Assembly: GCF_003590095.1 (NCBI RefSeq)
Contig: NC_039479.1
Coordinates: forward strand, 11,966,001 to 12,030,000
DNA: 64,000 nt
From: Trichoplusia ni
Taxonomy: Eukaryota; Arthropoda; Insecta; Lepidoptera; Noctuidae
Direction: 5' to 3'
The notes under the pieces are model-generated. The model was not told the origin of the DNA. It saw only the letters and a list, made by a program, of their open reading frames with translations, and ran no database searches. Within the stretch, counting starts at the first letter, position 1. Each line of letters starts with the position of its first letter. Below are positions 34,601 to 45,167 of this stretch, in pieces. The position numbers were made by a program, and so were the translations under genes.

Positions 34601-34895
34601 CTGCATCGAAAATGATCTCACGGGAACATAAAATCGGGATAAAAAACTATCCTATGTTTTAATACTGGTTATAAATAATCTGTGTACCAGTACCAAGTTT
34701 CTTCGAAATTGCGCGAAAGGCAGACATGCATACATGCAAACTTTCGAGTTTAGAATATTAATAGGATAGTAGGACGTAGAATAACATGATTCTTCATTAA
34801 CCTACCCTATTAAAAAAACTAGGTAAAATCGCTTACCTTACAATCTCCTTATTAACGGCTACCAAATTGAGTATCTTCAACTTTGACGTCCGCAT
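25680..34895 (-). CDS. Mitochondrial-clan cytochrome P450, 10 exons, 503 aa
   Basis: Exons, minus strand, in order: 34895-34837, 32455-32343, 31643-31510, 30047-29929, 29308-29192, 28571-28293, 27902-27749, 27471-27259, 26774-26603, 25831-25680. All introns are GT-AG, phases agree, and the total is 1512 nt including TAA. Visible P450 motifs are a proline-rich hinge (PGPSSLP, near residue 43), the C-helix W147xxxR151, I-helix AGVDT (321-325), K-helix ESLR (367-370), PERW (421-424) and the haem loop FGFGTRSCIG with ligand Cys452. The basic, acid-poor start (MRTSKLK) suits a mitochondrial presequence. Arg455-Arg456 after the haem loop is typical of the mitochondrial clan, which takes electrons from ferredoxin. 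The protein is a haem monooxygenase of the mitochondrial inner membrane; the substrate is unknown. I think it is closest to lepidopteran CYP333-type enzymes, but this is not certain. No frameshift or missing key residue is seen. No strong TATA box precedes the start. Confidence 0.95.
26325..26525 (+). repeat. Repeat family Y, best copy (P450 intron 9)
   Basis: It begins AGATGGCGCTGTTACAAG, holds an internal inverted pair GCGGGATCGC / GCGATCCCGC near 26400-26430, and ends in CCCGATAAATACGCGTGAG followed by ACCGTTACATCATTTAA. Related copies are at 18862, 30640 and 50510. It has no reading frame. It may be a MITE or a LINE tail; I could not decide. Confidence 0.55.
26808..26970 (+). mobile_element. 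LINE C-terminal fragment (P450 intron 8)
   Basis: The plus-strand frame encodes MDCVKDDMAAKSVSCEMTSD followed by RKKWKKKT. This matches, from memory, the C-terminal end of insect non-LTR retrotransposon polyproteins (pattern W-DCVKxDM...V--EMTxDR--WKKKT). It is antisense to the P450 and truncated on both sides. It is a relic inside the intron between exons 8 and 9, not a gene. Confidence 0.65.
28058..28235 (+). mobile_element. tRNA-derived SINE family A (P450 intron 6)
   Basis: It shows CGTGGTTCGAGCCACGAATG (B-box region), TGGGTCTGGGTGTCTTTGC, ACCGCGACACAAGAATAAC and TTAGTGCGGAAGTTG before a T-rich tail. Antisense to the gene, diverged at its head. Confidence 0.7.
29356..29472 (+). mobile_element. 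SINE family A fragment (P450 intron 4)
   Basis: It keeps the 3-prime half only: CATGTGACTTGAATGTTTGT, CCCCGCGACACAAGG, ATACGGGAGTCG and a poly-T run. The head is reduced to about 35 bases with GGCGCGGTTTCGTGAG. It is probably an internally deleted copy. Confidence 0.6.
29705..29885 (-). mobile_element. LINE relic encoding a C2H2 zinc finger (P450 intron 4)
   Basis: On the gene strand this reads YCATCDRVF then FGFASHTRAH. That is a C-x2-C-x12-H-x3-H zinc finger, followed after about 17 codons by a stop. Such a single C-terminal finger is common at the end of insect non-LTR retrotransposon proteins, so I interpret it as a 5-prime-truncated LINE. It lies in the same orientation as the P450 but between clean splice sites, and is not needed for the P450 frame. 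Confidence 0.6.
30450..30610 (+). mobile_element. tRNA-derived SINE family B (P450 intron 3)
   Basis: It starts GTGGCCTGTTGGTCTACTGG (A-box region), has a B box CGCTCGATACC near 30507-30517, then CACCCAGGACAAATTTTCG, GTGTGATGAGCACGATAA and GTGTTTGGGTGTAATTTATC with an A-rich end. This family is distinct from family A; a second fragment is at 42540. Confidence 0.75.
30640..30845 (+). repeat. Repeat family Y copy (P450 intron 3)
   Basis: It shares AGACTAGATGGC at its start and CATGATTAAGGTCTCCGTT, GGGACCGAAGATCTTGCTAT and CGATACATAAGCGTGAGAG with the copy at 26325-26525. About 90 bases of unrelated AT-rich sequence interrupt it. Confidence 0.5.
30988..31242 (+). mobile_element. Mini-Helitron (P450 intron 3)
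   Basis: It starts TCTATATACTAATATATAAA and ends CACGGGCAACAGCTAG, followed by host T. Length 255 bp. It has the GTTTGTTTGTTTGAACGCGC and CTAATAGGAGC internal landmarks of the family. Complete, non-coding, antisense to the P450. Confidence 0.85.
31791..31862. repeat. 72-bp two-tier palindrome (P450 intron 2)
   Basis: The outer arms CCAACTAGTG (31791-31800) and CACTAGTTGG (31853-31862) are perfectly complementary. The inner arms CTTGTTGTAG (31816-31825) and CTACAACAAG (31828-31837) are also perfect, with a 2-base loop. Between them GGTTTACC and GGCTAACC pair imperfectly. It could be a small foldback element or an RNA hairpin in the intron. Confidence 0.7.
31949..32203 (+). mobile_element. Mini-Helitron (P450 intron 2)
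   Basis: It starts TCTATACTAATATATAAAG and ends GCGGGCAACAGTTAG, with one change in the normal CTAG. Length 255 bp, the same as the copy in intron 3. It lies about 140 bases from exon 2 without disturbing the splice sites. Confidence 0.85.
32913..32961. repeat. 49-bp foldback (P450 intron 1)
   Basis: The arms ACAGGCTCTTGGTACGTTTT and AAAACGTAACTAGAGCCTGT are complementary except at two positions, with a short loop centred on AAGTG. A TA-repeat tract precedes it. It resembles a minimal inverted-repeat element. Confidence 0.65.
34569..34765 (-). repeat. Repeat family Z copy (P450 intron 1)
   Basis: It starts CTAGCTGTGCCCGCGGACCC and ends with TTTCGAGTTTAGAATATTAA. The same family, in plus orientation, is at 61620-61835, where it begins TTACTAATATTATAAATGCG and ends CGGGCGAAGCCGCGGGC. 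The GC-rich hairpin end resembles a Helitron 3-prime end, but the class is not settled. Confidence 0.55.
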
Positions 34896-36114
34896 GTTTG
34901 TGTTGTTCAATACGCAATAACAACGAACACTGGAATAGCTGTTATTATCTCATCGTACACGATATAACAGACAAGACCGTATCTGTGTTTTTAATTTTTA
35001 GTCTATATTTAAACACAATTTAAATAGCGTCGGTAGATTTACATCCACACGAATATTTCACGAAATCTTGTTATCTTCTTTCATGCATGCTATTGCCCCA
35101 AAATGATTGGTGCGACGTGTTTCGAAGCCGTACGCGCCGACCTCTAAAAGGTGAATGTCAATATTATGTAGACGGACTATACCTCTGGATAAAAAGAAAT
35201 AGCACAACACACTAAAAACACCTCACAAAATAAGATTTATAAATACAAGTCTGCTAGTTTCACAGATTCACAGATCTAATTTGATATTAATTGAGGACTT
35301 GTAAAAGGTATCAGAGAAACACTTTATAAGACTTGCAAAATTTCAACTATTTTAAAGATTACGGAAAGTGGTTTATTGAACAATTTTAATACAAAACGTG
35401 AGTTGTCAAACACATGCGCTTGCGTTGATTGTATTCTCGGCTACTAGCCAGAATACACAATTAACCTTAAAACGTCAGTGGTCTCTGAAGGGTAAGATAA
35501 TGCTGTTTGAATTTATGTCTTCTGGCGTAGAAATTAGGTGGTATTTTGATTGTATTTTTTTCGTAACTCGTGGATTAAACTGTCGTCGTTTGAATCTCAA
35601 CTTTGAACTGTAGGATTAAAGTCGGTTTTTGATTGTGCTTTAGTTGTTTTTCTATGATAAAGGTATGTTGTTATTGTTTAGATTAGGTATATAACACTGG
35701 TATTTGTGAATATTCATTGAATTCTTTACTAGTTTTACACCACTGTTGGGTTAATACAAGACATTGAACATTACATATGGTTATATGATTGTCACTTATG
35801 CAGAGTCATGATTGTGTGGGGATAGAATAACTTAACATATTAATCAACTGATTCCAATTGATTTGATTAAGAAGTAAATACGTGCTTATTTAAAACTATA
35901 AAAAAAGTGATGTGTAATATAATGATTTAATCGATATTATAATATTGTAATATCGAAATATAATATTGTAATAGGTACTAAGCCCATTATCGTAAATGTT
36001 ATCGTTCATTACGCTTATAAGTAGCTGTTGAAGGGCAAACGTTTTAACAAGGAAAAACTCAAAATAAAAAGATTTAGACTTCTTACACAATGTAAGTACA
36101 TAATTATTTGATAA
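34896..36114. other. Upstream flank of the P450 gene
   Basis: No coding exon is seen. On the gene strand, weak TATA-like strings (CTATTTAAA, AAATATAG) lie about 110-140 bases upstream of the ATG, too poor to call a promoter. An AT-rich near-palindrome CGATATTATAATATTGTAAT lies near 35932. A 71-codon plus frame at 35398-35613 shows nothing recognisable. Confidence 0.4.
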
Positions 36115-36260
36115 CTAGCTGTTGGCCACGACTTCGTTCGCGTGGTTTGAAGATTTACACCTGCCCTGTTTTTTCCACATTTTCCATTGTATCTTCGCTC
36201 CTATTAGTCGCAGCGTGAAGGTATATAGTCTAAAACCTGCCTCAATGAATGGTCTATTCC
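36115..36260 (-). mobile_element. Truncated mini-Helitron
   Basis: It retains the CTAGCTGTTGGCCACGACTT 3-prime end and the CTCCTATTAGTCGCAGCGTG core, then stops at GAATGGTCTATTCC, so the 5-prime third with the CAAA tract is missing. Confidence 0.75.
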
Positions 36261-36689
36261 GACAAGACATGATGTAAAACTATACTGCTGCAAAAGTTAC
36301 AATATTGATCCGATAAAACTATCAACAACTTAAACAACTTTGGGATGCGAACAAAATAAATTCTTACATTTTAAGGGATATACCAATGTTGTGATAATAA
36401 GATTTTCTGTCCGTCATAGACTGTCTAGAGGCTACGAGAGGGCTGAGACTCTTACAGCTCCCTCCTTATACAAAGGGCTCTCCAGAAAGTTATATTGGAG
36501 GGCTTTATACTATAGGATGGAAATACTAAGTTATTTATTTAAAACACCGAGAAATTCAATACAGAAAAATAGATAACATATTTTATGAACTTGGCACTAC
36601 AAATACCTGTGCTCAAGCACAGATATTTCGTTTTTCTGCATTAAAAAAACTGCATTTAGGAGCTTAATACATAACATTTCACAATAATT

Positions 36690-36835
36690 TAAGTCACATA
36701 TACAAAGACACCCAGACTCAGGACAAGAATTCGTCCATCATACAACGCTTGTACTACGCGGGGATCGGATCCGCGATACGTCGCGCTCCGTGTGTTGGCG
36801 TGGTGATCTTAACCACGCGGCTATTGTTTGTGCGA
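36690..36835 (-). mobile_element. tRNA-derived SINE family A, minus strand
   Basis: On the minus strand it reads a family A order from the A-box side (AGCCGCGTGGTTAAGATC, ACCACGCCAACAC) through GCGGATCCGATCCCCGCG to TTCTTGTCCTGAGTCTGGG and GTGTCTTTGTATATGTG. The 3-prime GCGACACAAG part is missing. Confidence 0.7.
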
Positions 36836-37867
36836 TGTGTGGCGATGTATTGCAATTCTTCTAACATAGACCCTAGGTCAGAGCCAGCCAAGAGGCCAAG
36901 GGCTTACTATGTGTAAAGAGCGTCTTCCTCTCCGACTGGGACTGGGACCACACCTAATGGACGAAGATGGCCGCCCTTAATAACCACCATATACTATCCA
37001 AGCGGGCCTGTCAATCAAAGGTTTTTTTTTAATGTTAATTCTGCGCTTATCTGGACATACACATAAAATATTATAGCTTTATCTCTTGTACAACAAGGTT
37101 ATCAAAAGGACTGCTAAATAATTCATTTTCTTGTACCTACTGATTATAATCTAGTCTTTGACATAACAAATACAGTAAAACAAAACTAAGATTCGTGAGT
37201 ATAAAAACATTTCAAGACCTTTGATATTCATACTAAAAAAATATGTGGACAATTTCATAAACTGTAGGAAATGTGGAAGCGAGACAGTGTACATACTGGC
37301 GTCTCATTTCAACAAAGGCACGTCTCAGGAAAAATCATCCCAAAATCGAATATCTACATACCTTATTCTCATCCACAGAACTGATAAGTAAGCGAACAGC
37401 TTCCAAACATTTTACGTGTTTAAATCCCTCGTGTTTTCCACTCTTACCCGATGCTGGATTAATCAAAGTTATTTTCATCGTAACACCTATTTTGTAAGTC
37501 TAAACAAGTGCCGAACATTATGATTTATGGCTTGTTTTTGCCGCGGAAATTGAGTTTAAAGTTGTTAGAAGGACCAAATTCGCAGGCTACCCGTGTCAAG
37601 CACACTTCGTTAACTAGAAAATTTTATTACACCGAATTTACCCTTATAAATTTATCCTGGAGCGAATTATTTGCGCAAGAAATGTTTCAGTGGTGACCCG
37701 GGTGAGGAATGTCGTGATGGAACTCCAATGTAGGAGAAAACTTGAAGGTAATAAAGGGTGTAACTCGGTAAGGAAAAAATATTTTTTTGGCACCTACCTT
37801 GGATCCTGTAACGCAATTTCCCAGAAAAACAGTATGCTAGGCCCGGCCGGTTAATAAAATGTTTGGT
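36836..37867. other. Intergenic sequence, no gene seen
   Basis: The 36890-37020 stretch has a more balanced composition (TCTCCGACTGGGACTGGG, AAGATGGCCGCCC) than the surroundings and might be conserved non-coding DNA. No reading frame is supported. Confidence 0.35.
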
Positions 37868-38010
37868 CTGCTAGCTGAGTGGCTCAGGTTACCGCGTTTA
37901 TGTGATCCACGAATGCTTGTCCCGAATCTGGATGACTTTGTGCATGTGACTTGAATGTTTGTGAAACCTCTCGCGATACATGGATCATATTTAGTAGCGC
38001 GGGAGTAAAC
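37868..38010 (+). mobile_element. SINE family A with internal deletion
   Basis: The head CTAGCTGAGTGGCTCAGGTT (A box) is followed directly by GTGATCCACGAATGCTTGTC, skipping the B-box segment. The tail keeps CATGTGACTTGAATGTTTGT and GCGCGGGAGT. Without a B box it should be transcriptionally dead. Confidence 0.7.
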
Positions 38011-38645
38011 AACTGCATGCATTATTGACTTTGTAATTCAGTCCAGTCAACAAGTTTGTAACTCAGTGCTGAGGATTAATTAAGTTAGTAGTTTTTCCTA
38101 ATTCAAAATTTCTTAGATTACATGTTGCCTGAGTACCGTTTCCTTGTATATAAACAACTCTTTTCCAAAACCACAATCTCTATCTCGTAAAAAGAGCTAA
38201 CTAAAACCCTGTTAGAACATTTAAACAGCTTCATTAACTAAAAGTTACAAAGTTAATTCAAACTTTTGACTAAATTGAACTGGAAATAAAATGGTATGTT
38301 TTTTACGACAATGTAGTTTGTACTTACGTCGAGATAATGACGTATTCGAAGTAAGGCGGGAAAAGTTTTTAACGAGACAACTCTGATAACAAGTAGATAA
38401 ATGCCAACTCCCGGAAAATGTTACCTAGTTAACACCTTTCGTGATACCGTTTTATGGACCAACTTGGTGCAATGTAACAATTTTAGACGAACTATGTGTA
38501 ATGTTTGGTTGGGTATAGTTTTGACGTCTGATAATTACAACTGTTTACTTAAAAAAACTGGAAGCATTCCAGCTGGTTTCATGGCACTAAGTGTTTTGTA
38601 CAAATATGTCAAATAAATTCTAATCGATTAGGTGACAAACAATTA

Positions 38646-38722
38646 ATATAAAGGGGGGGGGATTAAATTTCCATTGCAAACAATGAATATAAAGGGGGGG
38701 GGGGCTGATTAAATTTTCATTG
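38646..38722 (+). repeat. Tandem duplication with long G tracts
   Basis: Two units of roughly 40 bases, each AATATAAA followed by a G run (9 then 11) and then ATTAAATTT/C-CATTG. The second unit has CTG inserted after the G run. G runs of this length are unusual in this AT-rich region. Confidence 0.65.
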
Positions 38723-39284
38723 ATGTTTGTCCTATACCTAGTGCCATAACTTATCTGCAGATGTAAATTTCCTCATTATAACACAAGTAACTACAAAAGT
38801 ATGTCGGAAAAAAAGTATTCACTTAAATTTAATGAACCCGGTGTTTAGCCCGCTTTTTCCTTGGCTTGTGTTAATCCGAACAAACCTTTGTAATGTCGTC
38901 GACGCACACCGCTCTTGTACAAGTCAGTTACTTCATTACACGAAGCATAATTACTTAACATGGTGGATTTTCTTCGACTTAGCTTAAGCAAAGAGATGAA
39001 ATACGTAATTGTTTGTTTTCCTGTGCTAATGGTATACGCTTCTTTGGACGTAATCTATGAATATCCTAAAGAATGAGTTATTTTAATGCATTGTATACAT
39101 GGACACTCGGACTATGAAATATTGTCTAAAAACTTTAAGAAGGAGAAAAAGTAATTTGGAGACTAGTAAATTGTCAGTAAATGCTTGTAGTACCTGGCTG
39201 AAATGTGTCTCTTAATCCCTCTAATAATTATAAACACGCAAGTTTGTGTGGATGTTTCTTCCTCATTAACGCAAAAACCACTTT

Positions 39285-39395
39285 ACTTACACGAAACTTG
39301 ATAGGTTGACAGCTAGTTTACAACCAGGATTAAAGCAGAAGATTTTTTCATCCTGATTTTATGTTCTAGCAGGCGGGCCCGCGGGCAACAACTGA
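39285..39395 (+). repeat. Repeat family Z, partial copy
   Basis: It contains CACGAAACTTGATAGGTTG, CATCCTGATTTTATGTTC and a GC-rich end GGCGGGCCCGCGGGCAACAA. The last part resembles the family Z and Helitron 3-prime ends but lacks the CTAG. Confidence 0.4.
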
Positions 39396-40007
39396 TCTGT
39401 AACAATAACACATGAATTTAATTTGAATGATTTTTTTTTCTGGTTTTCATAAAACCTTTTTAATAAACTTAATTCTTACCTTTTTCATTCTATGTTTAAA
39501 TTTGTTTTGTTTTTTAAAAAGCATTTAATTTTGTGACAGAACTGGAAATACTATAAATTATCCTGAAAGATTTTGATTTTCATGAGGAATTCTTGTAAAT
39601 AAATCGAATTTCGAACTGTTGTCTCGTGTAAATACAGTATTCGCAGCGTATTTCAGCGGTGTTGCTACACTGTTTGATTTAACAACAATATACACGAAGC
39701 AATCACACCAAGTACTGTAAAGTGTTTACAAATAGTTTCCCTGAATTGTTTTATGATGAGGAAAGTAAAACGATTTTGCGGCTGATAAACTAGGTGCTAA
39801 GTTACATTTCTGATATTACTTAAGGATTCATTGCGTTACATAGCAATTAAGGAAAATATTAGTTTTCAGTAATCGGCAAAGGAAGTAATATTCGAGGGCT
39901 CTTCTCTTTACGATAACGATACTTAACGATAACGTTCTAAAAACAAAATTCGCATTTGAGTTGAAAGTCGTATGGACAGAAAATTTTTTTTTAAGTTCTA
40001 ATAACGA

Positions 40008-40240
40008 CTCCCACATTATGGGATTAAATCCTTATGCCGCTGGAGTTTCTAAACTTTCAAGTACACAAAGTCACTCACACTCCTGAGTCTAGGTGACTTG
40101 AATCCTGTTCTGACAAGCATTCATGGACCACTTTTATTCAATATTTTGATTTACTCGCGGATCAAAATCTTCGCACTCAGCAGGCGTGGCGTGATGACTT
40201 CAACCACTTTTCTATCCATTTAGCCCGTAAGTCAAGATTG
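40008..40240 (-). mobile_element. tRNA-derived SINE family A, minus strand, diverged
   Basis: Several landmarks can be followed on the minus strand: GGTTGAAGTCATCACGCC, CCATGAATGCTTGTCAG, ACCTAGACTCAGG and GACTTTGTGTACTTG, ending near a poly-A/T run. About 50 bases of extra AT-rich sequence interrupt the middle. Confidence 0.5.
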
Positions 40241-40371
40241 CCTTGTATACTGGCTCTAAAAAAACAAATTATATCTCGTCTATATTTTTAAGTTCGTCTC
40301 TGGGGGTCCGGAGCACGTTATTTACAGCCGTAACATATTATTTCGTTTGCTATTACGTAGTACGTATTATT

Positions 40372-40397
40372 GTACGTCTTACAATGTTAAGACGTAC
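40372..40397. repeat. Perfect 10-bp-arm hairpin
   Basis: GTACGTCTTA at 40372-40381 and TAAGACGTAC at 40388-40397 are perfect reverse complements with loop CAATGT. No gene context is visible. Confidence 0.6.
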
Positions 40398-41334
40398 TTT
40401 TCTTATTACCGTATGAAATATGGAGAGCTGGGTTTAAAGGAACGACGTCTCTGGGGAAATTTGAAACTTGAGCCCGACTTTTCGATAGGAATACTAAGTT
40501 ATCATTATAATTGAGATTTCTTTAAACCAATGAACAGAAAAATTCTATCTTAGAATAGAAACTTTAAGATTTACACATATCTGGAAAATATTTTTTTGTT
40601 GTGTTTTAAAAGTTTTGCGTTAAGCAGGAATGCGTTTGATTAAATAACGTTTTAATTTAAGGCGCTTCCTCGGTATTATACAAAGATATTGGATAGGATT
40701 CATCGATTCAAAAAGAGATATTCACGTACATTTGATGTTTTCCTTTCCTTTCTTTTCTAAACGATGTTATGTTATCTAGGCAAGTCAGACATCAAAATAA
40801 AACATACCAGTCGTCATAAGCAATACTTCCTAAAACAATTTAAAAACAAAACTCACCGTTCAAAGTCACAGTCATTTATTTATTTACTTATATGGATCAC
40901 CAACAAAGAATACACCTTACATGCTATACAAGAGAAAAAGAAGTTCATAAAATTCAATCTGCAAAGATATAATTTAAGGCTTATTATTCAATACCGAGAG
41001 TCTATTGTTTAACAGAACACCTCGCAGTAGTGTTATTGTATCATTCCCCGTACTAATGATATCAACAACTTTGTTTGAGCTACAAGGGTAACTTTCCTTA
41101 CTCTATTACCGAGTTTCGAGGTCAATGTCGAGTAAACAGCCTGCACTGCCAGCTAGAATTATGGATTTGGGATATGCTTAGGTGGAAAAGTAGAAAACAA
41201 AATTAGTAGGAAAGTATCGTTTACCAAAAATGGAAACACGTTAAAGAAGTGGGTCTACAACACGTCTACAAATTTTAGAAACTGTGTAAATTGTTATTGT
41301 AATATGTCAAGTGACAATATTGATGAATGAAAAA

Positions 41335-41470
41335 ACATTATGGAGTTTCTTGCCGGCTCTTGTCCATAAGAATGACACTTTGGAACCGTGCAACTATAGT
41401 CATTACTGTAACGTTTCAAAAGAGCCTTTAAAACGGCCTATTTGAAATAAAAACTTTTGATTTAGATTTT
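41335..41470 (+). mobile_element. LINE 3-prime end
   Basis: It begins TGGAGTTTCTTGCCGGCTCT and runs through AACGTTTCAAAAGAGCC to GGCCTATTTGAAATAAAAAC and a TTTTGATTTAGATTT tail. This string, ending in a short A/T-rich tandem tail, is what I know as the end of common lepidopteran non-LTR retrotransposons. The rest of the element is absent (5-prime truncation). Confidence 0.65.
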
Positions 41471-42539
41471 TGGTTATTGAGAATACAATTTTTTACTGAA
41501 TGCATATCTCCTATTTTGTTCAAAATTTTTACTGGTTTGTTGCTAATTAATTAAACATGCGTTTTTAGATAGGCAATAGGTAAAAAAAATATACTTCGCT
41601 TTATTTATAAAAAAAAAACAAGGCATATAGGTACGGGACAGCACTGTGGGCACTCAAGGAACCAACGTATAGTGTATGTCAAACAAACATTGTGACGTAA
41701 CCGACACACTGGGAATTTTAAGGGTGTGCAAAAAGTGTGAAACTTACTATTTATGCATATTTTTTTTAAACGAAACCGCATACATTCAAAACGCAATCTC
41801 AAGAGTACTTTCATTAGAAATTAAAGAAAATTTATATGAAATGAATGTTTATGAGAGATAGGATTCAGTTACAAACTTTCAAAGTTTGTTTAATGCACAA
41901 CAGGAGCTGCAAAACTTTTATAACGAAATACAGACTTCATACGCGAATAGCATTTAATATATTGACTAGGTTTCAACTTTGAGAACGTTATTAAAAAACT
42001 TTTTGCTCGAGAATCTGGTACATTTTTGTAGTATTTTCGTTACAAATAAAACAGACCATTATAGCAATGTTGTAAAGCCTAGATAAATAAGAGAGGGTCT
42101 AAAACTAGATTCAATTATTCTATTCCAGGCTCTGGCGTGTAGTTATTTCTACGACCTTCAAATTCAGAGTCCGAATGTTTGACTAACGAATTCTAATTAA
42201 ATTAGACATGTCTGCCTGTCTGTCTTTCCACAAAACCGAAGCTTCTGACAGTTATTTAGGCTGTCAATAATAAGTTTCTGCAATCAAGTAGTTTTAAATA
42301 AAGCAAAGCTTGTATTATGAGAACTCACAACTGATAAAAATAATTAATAATTATAATTATGTAATATATAAAATTCTCTTTTCACGGTGTATGCAATTGA
42401 AAACGGCCCTACCGATTCCCATGAAATTATGTGTGCACATTGAATAGGTCTGAGAATGGGACAATATACATTGTTCATACCCTCATTTTTCCCTTAGATC
42501 ACGTTTATATGGGAAATGACACCTAGTATGATATATGAT
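41471..42539. other. Intergenic sequence, no gene seen
   Basis: No protein motif is seen. A remnant of repeat W with GACATGTCTGCCTGTCTGTC lies near 42207-42250. Confidence 0.4.
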
Positions 42540-42607
42540 CGAGCTCATCGCACAAACATTTATCCTGGATGGGTATCGAACCCACGATCTACCGTTTGCC
42601 AGTCAAT
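42540..42607 (-). mobile_element. SINE family B fragment, minus strand
   Basis: On the minus strand it shows GTGGGTTCGATACCCATCC (B box) followed by AGGATAAATGTTTGTGCG and ATGAGCTCGATC, matching the family B copy at 30450-30610. Only the B-box part remains. Confidence 0.65.
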
Positions 42608-42827
42608 AAACTGCAAGATACGTTAATACCACAAGTCTGGAACAAACGGAGTGCTTTTAGTCTTTAATGGACACACAGCTTGCACGTAAAAGGTACTTCA
42701 AAACTGAGACATTTTTCTCTCATAGCATTAGGGACAAACGAATTATCTTTGACTGTCTTCAAAGGAAAAGTAGAAAATTGCTTTAACTCTTTACAGTAGC
42801 TTTTAAAATCTTAGGTCTTTGGGGTTT

Positions 42828-43125
42828 CGTACTAAAACGGAACAAAACCCTTTTTGTTAAGCACCGGTGTCTGCCTACCTTTTCGTCAGTACAACTGGCT
42901 GTCACCAGGCTGAATCTCGTGAATACTACCTAGCGTGATAGCTAGACACTTCTGTTGCCACTATTACAACAGATACTTAAAATAAAGATCGAGGTTAAGC
43001 AACGTTTTTTACTGTCATAAATAAGTTTTCAACCCTCAAATACAATTTATTTCACCCAAGTTTTTCTTAAGTCTATTTGTACGGAGCCCAGGAGACCAAC
43101 TACTAGCACTTGACCAGTTTTAAAA
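42828..43125 (+). repeat. Repeat family X copy
   Basis: It contains a GGTTTCGTACTAAAACGGAA head, CACCAGGCTGAATCTCGTG, GTGATAGCTAGACACTTCTG, GATCGAGGTTAAGCAACG and the end TAGCACTTGACCAGTTTTA. It is nearly full length but diverged. Confidence 0.65.
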
Positions 43126-45167
43126 GTACAAAATTAAGTCGTAGAAATTACATTTCTAATTTCATTTCCCAATGAAAATAAATATTTTAATTTCCAAGTC
43201 TTCCGTTTGTGTCCAGCGGTGTACAGCTTTATCCTAAGATGATGATGATCAATTTCCATATTTATTAAAGTAAAATAGAAATACAGAACGCTTTTCAAAT
43301 CAAGAATTTTTGAACCGATTGATCTGGTTTTGTAAAGTTATTGGGTATTCAAAACTCGTGTAGCCTGAAGCTGTTAGTTTCCAAATTGCCTGTTTATGTG
43401 ACCTCAGCTCAATGTTATTGAAAAACTTCTGAGAAAGGTTTTGAAAAGTTTTTATGACAAACGTGCCACAAATACTTAATTTGAGATACGATTTTATTAA
43501 CACTTAAAATTGTAGCAGATTAGAATTTATTAACATAAAATTTATAAGGAATAATAAATTTGTTTTTGTTTTATGCTAAGGGCCTAAAAACAAAACCTTA
43601 TTCAACTAAATACTCGACCTAAAAACCACTTTTATTATCTCGTGTCTTGTTGCATTTCACAATTAAAAAAATTCACAATTTAAGCAATTAAAATTCTTCT
43701 AAGGTTAGTCAGTTAAATATTTAGAGTCTAGTCAGCCCAAAAAAATACAAGTAAATGTAATGATATATCCTTCCGTAATTAATGCTTGCATAAATTGATT
43801 GATCTCAGCTCTTAATATTCTGAACTAGAAAATTGTAGTAGTAAGTTTACTGTAAGCAGTATGTACTGTGGTATTGTTAAAGGTGCAGTTACGTACATTG
43901 GCGTATCGTATGTTATTTGAACCCCACGTCGCGTCATCGGCGTTAAACACGCCCTTATAGCATTAGATGCTCTCACGTAGTACATTTTTTATTAACGTGT
44001 GGCGTCGTGTAACAAGTTCACAACCTTTTTATTATTTAAGTAAGGATTCACCCCAAAAATGTAACGTAAATATTTTGTTTTGAAACCTTGATTATTTTAT
44101 GTCTGACTGCCTGCCTGTCAGACGTCAAAATACGAGAAATAACTTAATAGATTTTGTATTTATTTACTTAGCTTATTTCAATAACATTTCTGCATTTTGA
44201 AATAATTGCTTCTTGGCAATTTCTGATTATAATACTTGGAATCTAGGATTCGCAATCTATAAGTCTTGTAGTTCCTTGAAACAACCAAGAAACTACATAT
44301 AAATTTGAAAAAGTCACTCTGCCTGCGTTCAAATCAGACCGCACCTCTATTAACTAATCCATAGAACCGTAAAGTTATTATTATTACACAGATTTCAGTT
44401 CTAATATGAAGGTTTTACTTTAATTAAGTTCATCATAATCCTCTCAAATTCAAGCCAATTAAAACAAATAGAAAAAGGAAAGAACTTAACGGGGTTCAAA
44501 ATATATTACAGGCAGACGCTTAAAATGAGGCAAATAGGTGTTAAGGGTCATAATTAAAAACATTTATACATTAAATTGCACCTTGTTAGTATAAGCCGAT
44601 TGTAAGAGCTTAATAAGGTCACTTTCTACGTATTTATAGTGTTCAGGGTGAAATTTATGCTAAAGGTGCTAAGTATAAAAAGTTGCTTGCGGCATGCAAT
44701 GCAAGTTATTAAGACCTATTTTGCTGTTGTTAACACTTTTATTATTCTTTCTTATGTTTAACTTTTAGCACCTATGATCTCGCAATGTGAGCTTACAGTA
44801 GAGTATTGAAACCAAATCTGTTCAGGATAAAACAAATTACAGTACTTTCGTGTGTCATAATTTTATCAAGAAGCGTCGATCGTGAGCCAAGTCGACAAAA
44901 AGGAAATATATCTATGGCAGTGTTTCGAAGCTCTGTCAATAACAATTTTATCATTCACCATTTATGTAGACGATGAAAGTAATTATTAATTTAACAATAG
45001 GCATTGCTTATACCAATCACTTACCTAGTCTCGAGGGGCCTGCCGCCACAATCCAAAGTGATATCATTGTAGTTGAGAAAGCGTGATAGAACTATGAGAA
45101 CTATAGCGGCATTTCTTTTTCTTAACGGCCATAATATTACTTCTTGTGGACACATTCCCAATGTTTT
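43126..45167. other. Intergenic sequence, no gene seen
   Basis: AT-rich, with no supported coding region. It contains the hairpin at 44268-44296 and a CTGCCTGCCTGTCAGACG fragment of repeat W near 44108. Confidence 0.45.
44268..44296. repeat. Small imperfect hairpin
   Basis: GTAGTTCCTTG (44268-44278) pairs with CAAGAAACTAC (44286-44296) with one mismatch and a 7-base loop. Confidence 0.45.
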
